Source of the DNA: Symbiodinium natans | Taxonomy: Eukaryota; Sar; Dinophyceae; Suessiales; Symbiodiniaceae | Assembly (NCBI GenBank): GCA_905221605.1 | Contig: CAJNDS010002495.1 | Span: 275,214 to 339,213, forward strand | Direction of reading: 5' to 3' | DNA: 64,000 nt | In this document: piece by piece, positions 59,332-64,000 of the stretch | How the letters are laid out: the number at the start of each line of letters is the position of its first letter | Numbering within the stretch: position 1 is the first letter of the stretch | Notes under the pieces: model-generated | Database searches by the model: none | What the model was told of the DNA's origin: nothing | What the model saw: only the letters and a program-made list of their open reading frames with translations | Translations under genes and position numbers: made by a program

Positions 59332-59601
59332 ATGGGACCTGAGACTTACAAGGTGTTGCTTCTAAAGGTGTTATGGGCACCGAAACCTCTTTTGTTGAAC
59401 GCAGTGGGGCTTGCGTGCAATGCGGAGATCCAAGAGATGAACCGCAGTCACATGGGTCCCATTGACTTTCTTGCTTCAGGCCGGCAAGCAGCGCGCCTTC
59501 GGACAAAGCAGGCGTTGGACAACATCAAAGCTCGCAGGCGGAACCTTGGGCTGGAAGCTTCGCTACGTTCCTTGGCAGTATTGGAGGCAAACTTCACGTG
59601 A
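59332..59601 (+). CDS. Candidate ORF or exon, unknown
   Basis: ATG at 59332 gives 89 codons. The second half (EIQEMNRSHMGPIDFLASGR, later QALDNIKARRRNLGLEASLR) looks helical and protein-like and ends in TGA. No family recognised; the antisense frame is open too but is less balanced. Confidence 0.3.
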   Translation: MGPETYKVLLLKVLWAPKPLLLNAVGLACNAEIQEMNRSHMGPIDFLASGRQAARLRTKQALDNIKARRRNLGLEASLRSLAVLEANFT

Positions 59602-59929
59602 AGTGGAACTCGGCACTAGCCCGAATTTTCTTTCACACGCATGGGTGAAACGATTCGCAATGCGCTTCGGATTTGACCAGCGCAGTGACGCAAGGGCTTC
59701 AGGGCATCTTTGAAGCTTTTCATCAGGCGTGTGCCCAGCCCCACTTGTGCCTGCATGAGCACGGAATCGAGCGTGAGCGAGAACGAGTGAAGGTGAGGGA
59801 ACACAGGTCGGCACTCGAACGCAATGCAAACCACACTAGCCTCTGCGCAGATGTTTATATATAGACACACATAGGTATGTCAACACGTCTGGAGTTCTGC
59901 CGCTTTCGTCGCAGATATCAAAAGGAGCA

Positions 59930-60640
59930 CAGTCAAGCAGCACAATGTCACTACAAAAAGCAGCGTAGCAAACAGCTGGTAGTTAAAACCAACAGACACA
60001 AAAGCATTGAGACAGCCACTCGATGGAGTTCTACGGCTAATGTCGTTTTACTCACCTCAACGTAGCACGAAGCCATAAGAAAACACATAGTAACACAGTC
60101 AGAAGCCAAGGATCGTGTCATTAGAAGAAACAGCTTAGAATCAGCTGGTCGCCAAAAACCAACAGTGACTTAACACACACATAAACAAATTTTTGAGATA
60201 TCCTCATAGTCACCTTAACGTAGCACGAAGCCATGAGAAGAAACATAGTAACACTGTCAGAACCCAAGAAAATCTGAACGACGATTTGAATCACCAGCTC
60301 GATGGAATTCTGAGGCTTTCATCGCAGTAATAGAAGAAGAAGAAGCGCAACAAAGCAACACCATGTCGTTTTAAAAGCAGCATAGCAAACAGCTGGTAGT
60401 TACAACCAACAACCAACAGTGACTAAAAAACACACTCACACACATACTATGGCCAATATCCTTTGAACCTTGTATTCACCTTAATGTAGCACGAAGCCAT
60501 GAGAGAAAAGTCATTGTAACACAGTCAGAAGCAAAAATAGTGTAAACGAAGTTTTGAACAACCAACTCGATGGAGTTTTGCGGCTGTCATGCAGCCAAAA
60601 AAATGCATTGTAAAGTAGCATCAGAAACACAAAACAGTAT
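59930..60640. repeat. AT-rich interspersed tandem repeat
   Basis: GTAGCACGAAGCCAT(A/G)AGA followed by TAACAC(A/T)GTCAGAA occurs at about 60063, 60220 and 60485. AGCAAACAGCTGGTAGTTA occurs at about 59967 and 60384. CGATGGA(G/A)TT recurs after each unit. The period varies from 155 to 270 bp because parts of the unit are missing in some copies. Confidence 0.75.
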
Positions 60641-61580
60641 GGGCATAAAAGATATATCACATAAACAAACGTTTTGCTTGCAGATCTATGGAGCTGTGCG
60701 ATTCATATTCTATTACAAAGGCTGAGAAAATGCTGTGATATTGTCTTTGCAAGCGAATTACACAGCATATTCGTAAATGTCCCAGTGTTCATCTGACATG
60801 CTTTGCAGCACGGATAATGCAAAATGTGAGCTGAGTAAGCTAAACTTCTTGTACGTGGGCAGAATGATTAAAACAATGTATTCAGTTTTTGAATTGTCAT
60901 GCTTGGGCTTTGGACATGTTGCTTTTGAAACTACAGGTTGATGTGAGATGGGCGTGCATGGTCTGTTGAAGAGTATATGTCAGACATTGGACACTAAGCC
61001 AGTTTCGGCCACGTACATACCACTATATATACACAGACAGTGCACTGGGTGGCCGGGAGGTGCCTAGAATGTGTTTCTGCGGAATGCATTTGCCTTGATC
61101 CGGCGCTTTGCGCCTTTTCAATTTTTTGAGGGTCCGAGTGCATCCGAGTGCGCCTTGCTTGGTGATGGAATGTTTTTTTCGCTTCGAGGTACTTGTAGGG
61201 AGAAAGTCGCGCCGCCCAAACGATCAGGTGCAACTGTGAGGTCTAGAAGTTGAGGAGCGTGCCTGGGAACGAAAGAACAGTCGACATTTGTGACGTGTCG
61301 ACATCGCGGGACTAACAGTCACAGAGCACGAGCAAAGACACGAGAAAGGGCACCGAAGCAAGGTTTTCGGTTCTTCTGATGGGACCAATGTCCATGTCTC
61401 CCTTGACCCGCGTTGCCAACAAGAACGAATGCAAGTTGATGCAAGCAGCGTTGAACCGAAACACGTCGAGTGACCAATCGACTAGCAATTGCTGCCTGCT
61501 ATCCGTGTCGACTTTCCGTAGAGTGTCGTGTGGATATATTCCGCCGCTTTCAGCAGCCCTGCGTACCTAGCAGCAGTCGT
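60641..61580 (+). other. No recognisable gene
   Basis: AT-rich to about 60990, then unique sequence. A short frame at 61379-61570 is not distinctive. Confidence 0.3.
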
Positions 61581-61584
61581 TTCA

Positions 61585-62804
61585 GCTTCGACATTGACAT
61601 TTTGGGAGATGTTGAGAGGTCTCCGGATAGGAGGGTGCGCTCCGCTCATGCCGAGTCCCAATGGATGAGTGTCCTGAGATGCATGTGGGCGACATGGGCG
61701 AGAGACAGCCAGCTGACTTTGACATTGCAGAAGGGGATCTCTGGCAAGATGGCTCCCTCAGTCAGGCTGCATGCGAAGACGATGACACGTTTCTTGCTGG
61801 TCAAATACTCTTACTAGGGTTTAGGGTGTCTGAAGACTCATCGGGCGAGTTCTAACTGCTTTTCAGTGTTGTGCCATTTTGTGCTGGGCTTCGGACAAGG
61901 TCACTTATGGTTTCGCTGCAGTTTGTTTTTGCCTGACAGGTTTGATTTGGAGGAACATTCTGAAGATTCTTTCAGACATGAAGAAACGCTGGTTGCAGAT
62001 GATCCATTTCATGAAGGATCCGCTGGGGCACTTGCTAAAGTTTTCACTCTCACTTCACGCAAAGCATGCGCAGGACAGGTGTTCTGGAGAGTTCCAGAAG
62101 GAGACCCGGACGCGGTGCCTTGCCTGGGGTTGGCGGTCTTCCAAGCATGGTTGCCCAACGAAGAACCGGAGTAAATCGGAGGTGCTCGTCGAAGCTGACG
62201 ATCCAAGTCTTGCTGAGGTGCCCGAGTGCCCTGGTTGAATCGAAGTGGTCAGATGAATCCGATCCAACTTTCAATGAGCGCGGTTTGCTGTGATTTGAAT
62301 CAGCAAAAGTTACTGTGTATCCTCCACGTAAAGTTCGAGCTTTTAATCTTGAACTGTGTTCGCTGGGAGAGATACCCTGAAGAACCTTTATGAGGCAGAG
62401 TTCATTGATGAAATAGACGTAGGACTTTCGTCCGGATATTCGCGATCGACGAGTGAAGGAGGTTTCTCGAATCCAACGCCTAACCGAACAACGTCCATGT
62501 TGGATAGCTGGCTACAGTTCTTCCCTTCATTACTTCCAGAGAGTTTCTTAGACCCATCCGCGTGTGGTAGAAAGCAAATGCCGAAAGTGAAGGGCTTCGA
62601 GTACACGCTCAGGTCCAGGGATGCCGAAAGTACGGCCCTTGAGTTTCCTCCGGAAGCTGCAGCTACTTGTCTTGAAAGTTTGAAAGCCTCTGACGACAGC
62701 ATTGATGAGGGACTTGCCGGGAACCGGGGGTCTGCAAGGATGATGCATGGGATGTCTTGGAGGAAGACCTGGGTGATTTCGTGGACGAAGAAGCCATTAA
62801 GTAG
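61585..62804 (+). CDS. Candidate multi-exon gene for an acidic protein
   Basis: Exon-like segments: 61585-61810 reads FDIDILGDVERSPDRRVRSA, then, after an apparent shift at a CCC (about 61652), DMGERQPADFDIAEGDLWQD and CEDDDTFLAG. 61940-62169 starts after a TGACAG acceptor (FDLEEHSEDSFRHEETLVAD) and ends at a GTAAAT donor. About 62360-62804 reads AEFIDEIDVGLSSGYSRSTS and, after a shift at a G5 run near 62730, WDVLEEDLGDFVDEEAIK before TAG (62802-62804). The strong Asp/Glu bias in the same strand and in the right order argues for one gene. No domain recognised. Confidence 0.45.
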
Positions 62805-63050
62805 CTTTTCCCAGCAATAGAAACACCATGAAGCATCATCTTGGCAACTGTGACAGTCGACTTTCAATACCTTCAAGCAATGAAGGGATTGTTCGTTGAG
62901 GCAAGACTTGCTAGCCGAGATTCAGACGATGCGCGACAGCCTGGAGCTCAACTTTGCTCATGCTCCATATGCGTCCGCGTTGAGTGCAGTGCGATGTACT
63001 CTCCCGACAAATCGAGACAGGGGTGGCATGCGTGATTTGCTGGATGTACA

Positions 63051-63229
63051 GAGCGCAATGTTTTGAGAACGAAGGTCAAGACAAAGAGCTTCTTGAAGAG
63101 GAGGAGGAGGAGGATGCCACAGAGTGGGAAATGTGGCAAGTCGACGAGGAGGAGTTCGGTGCCGTGGAAGAAACAGCAGCAGAAGCAGAGGAGATTCGCG
63201 CTTCTGACTTGCGCCAGACGTGCTTGCGG
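63051..63229 (+). CDS. Candidate exon encoding a glutamate-rich segment
   Basis: Follows a TGTACAG acceptor-like site. Reads CFENEGQDKELLEEEEEEDA, then EMWQVDEEEFGAVEETAAEA before running into a G tract. Composition resembles the acidic gene upstream, but a stop at 62802-62804 separates them, so it is another gene or an alternative end. Confidence 0.35.
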
Positions 63230-63233
63230 GGGT

Positions 63234-63252
63234 GGGGGGGGGGGGGGGGGGG
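63234..63252. repeat. G19 run
   Basis: Mononucleotide tract; possible indel site in assembly. Confidence 0.9.
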
Positions 63253-63349
63253 CGACGCAGGTGACACCTCCTTACCCGTCATACTGAAGAAGAAAGGAAT
63301 CAACGCAAAAATGACGGACGCAAAAAGGTTCATAAAGAAAGTGAATTAG

Positions 63350-63600
63350 CACAAATGTCGAAAGAAAGAAAGCAATACCGAAAGAAGTAAAGGAAGAACG
63401 AAACAGATACATGCATGAAGAAACGAAGAAGGATACATATATGCGCGAAGAGTTATTGAAAGAGCGAATAGAGAAGTACACAACAAATCCTACTATCAGA
63501 ATTACATACACAAAGAAAGCCGCAACAAACACAGAAGTAAAAAGAAGGAAATAAGCAAAGGAATGACGAAAAAATGAAAGAACAACATAACTAAAACCAA
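63350..63600. repeat. A/G-rich GAAAGAA-type low-complexity sequence
   Basis: Frequent AAAGAAAG, GAACGAAAC and AAGAAAGAA phrases. The hydrophobic minus-strand frame across it (63272-63643) is a composition artefact. The remaining sequence to 64000 shows no gene. Confidence 0.5.
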
Positions 63601-64000
63601 TTACCCAAAGGTTCGGGAAGGGTGTCGCTGAGTCGCTTGGCAACGCAAGAACAAATTCAGATGCGTCCCGTTGAGGGTCGCCAACTGTGGGTCCAAGCTC
63701 CTCGTCGCTTTGGTAGACAGTATCTGCTCAGTATCTATCGTTAGTTTCACCCCGACATCCGTTCATTATCCTGTCAGTGTGGGGTGCTAACAGACATGAA
63801 CAGAGAGACAACTCAAGCCTTCACGATTGTTCATGTAGTGTGTGTTTGTGTATCGCCACGTCATTATCAACGCAGTTCTGCCTTGGCTGCAACTTTTCTT
63901 AGCCATGTGTTTCTGTTATGTTTCTTTCTCGTTCCGCTCCAACCCGCACAGCCACGCAGGTCACTTGCATTGCGCCTGTAGACTGGCAGGACCAGCGTGC

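Noticed and set aside
63272..63643. Minus-strand hydrophobic frame resembling a membrane protein
   Set aside because: The plus strand is A/G-rich, so its complement encodes Phe/Ser/Leu/Val by composition alone.

Overview
The window looks like nuclear DNA of a dinoflagellate, most likely Symbiodinium-like (about 0.7 sure). The reasons are a cytosine methyltransferase carried by a retroelement (described for Symbiodinium), a DIRS-type reverse transcriptase/RNase H fragment, a CCCH-finger Gag-like fragment, same-strand ORFs over the first 29 kb, degenerate TTTAGGG-like repeats and a very high load of satellites. No bacterial operon, rRNA or tRNA gene was recognised, and no trans-spliced-leader relic was seen by eye. 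Start codons below are ATG where one is available; otherwise the open reading frame is given.

Region 1 (1-6.6 kb, + strand) is a decayed retroelement: a C5-DNA methyltransferase (motifs I, IV, VI, VIII and X visible, one in-frame TAG), a zinc-binding reverse-transcriptase-tail-like segment, an RNase H, and an ORF with weak polymerase-like motifs. Frame changes separate the pieces.

Region 2 (6.6-29.6 kb, + strand) continues with long same-strand ORFs: two diverged copies of an unknown module, an alpha/beta-hydrolase-like gene, and a very large gene that joins an alpha/beta-hydrolase domain to a superfamily 1 helicase. That gene is split by a nearly complete LINE (14548-20831) with an A11 tail and a 13-bp target-site duplication. 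The frames on the two sides match exactly once the LINE is discounted. The LINE has an intact 1531-codon ORF2 with the order endonuclease, RNase H, reverse transcriptase. It also carries a dispersed 12-mer, GACCACACCGCC, ten times exactly plus about sixteen variants, essentially only inside its own borders.

Region 3 (29.5-36 kb) holds a GC-rich minisatellite that inverts around an approximately 160-nt G tract, broken hydrolase copies, a DIRS-like reverse transcriptase/RNase H fragment, a 220-bp foldback (MITE-like) element, a 210-bp higher-order satellite and GTTCGAAC-rich repeats.

Region 4 (36-64 kb) has little obvious coding sequence. A 2.86-kb segment is present twice (36113-38975 and 49244-52107, about 99% identical). 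Between and around the copies lie microsatellites and tandem arrays. Short exon-like segments on the + strand suggest split host genes: a compact gene ending at 56445, a WW-domain gene at 57.1-58.6 kb and an acidic-protein gene at 61.6-63.2 kb. A minus-strand CCCH Gag-like fragment sits at 53.5-54.1 kb beside a foldback containing telomere-like repeats. Several reading-frame breaks fall at mononucleotide runs, so either decay or uncorrected assembly indels could explain them.
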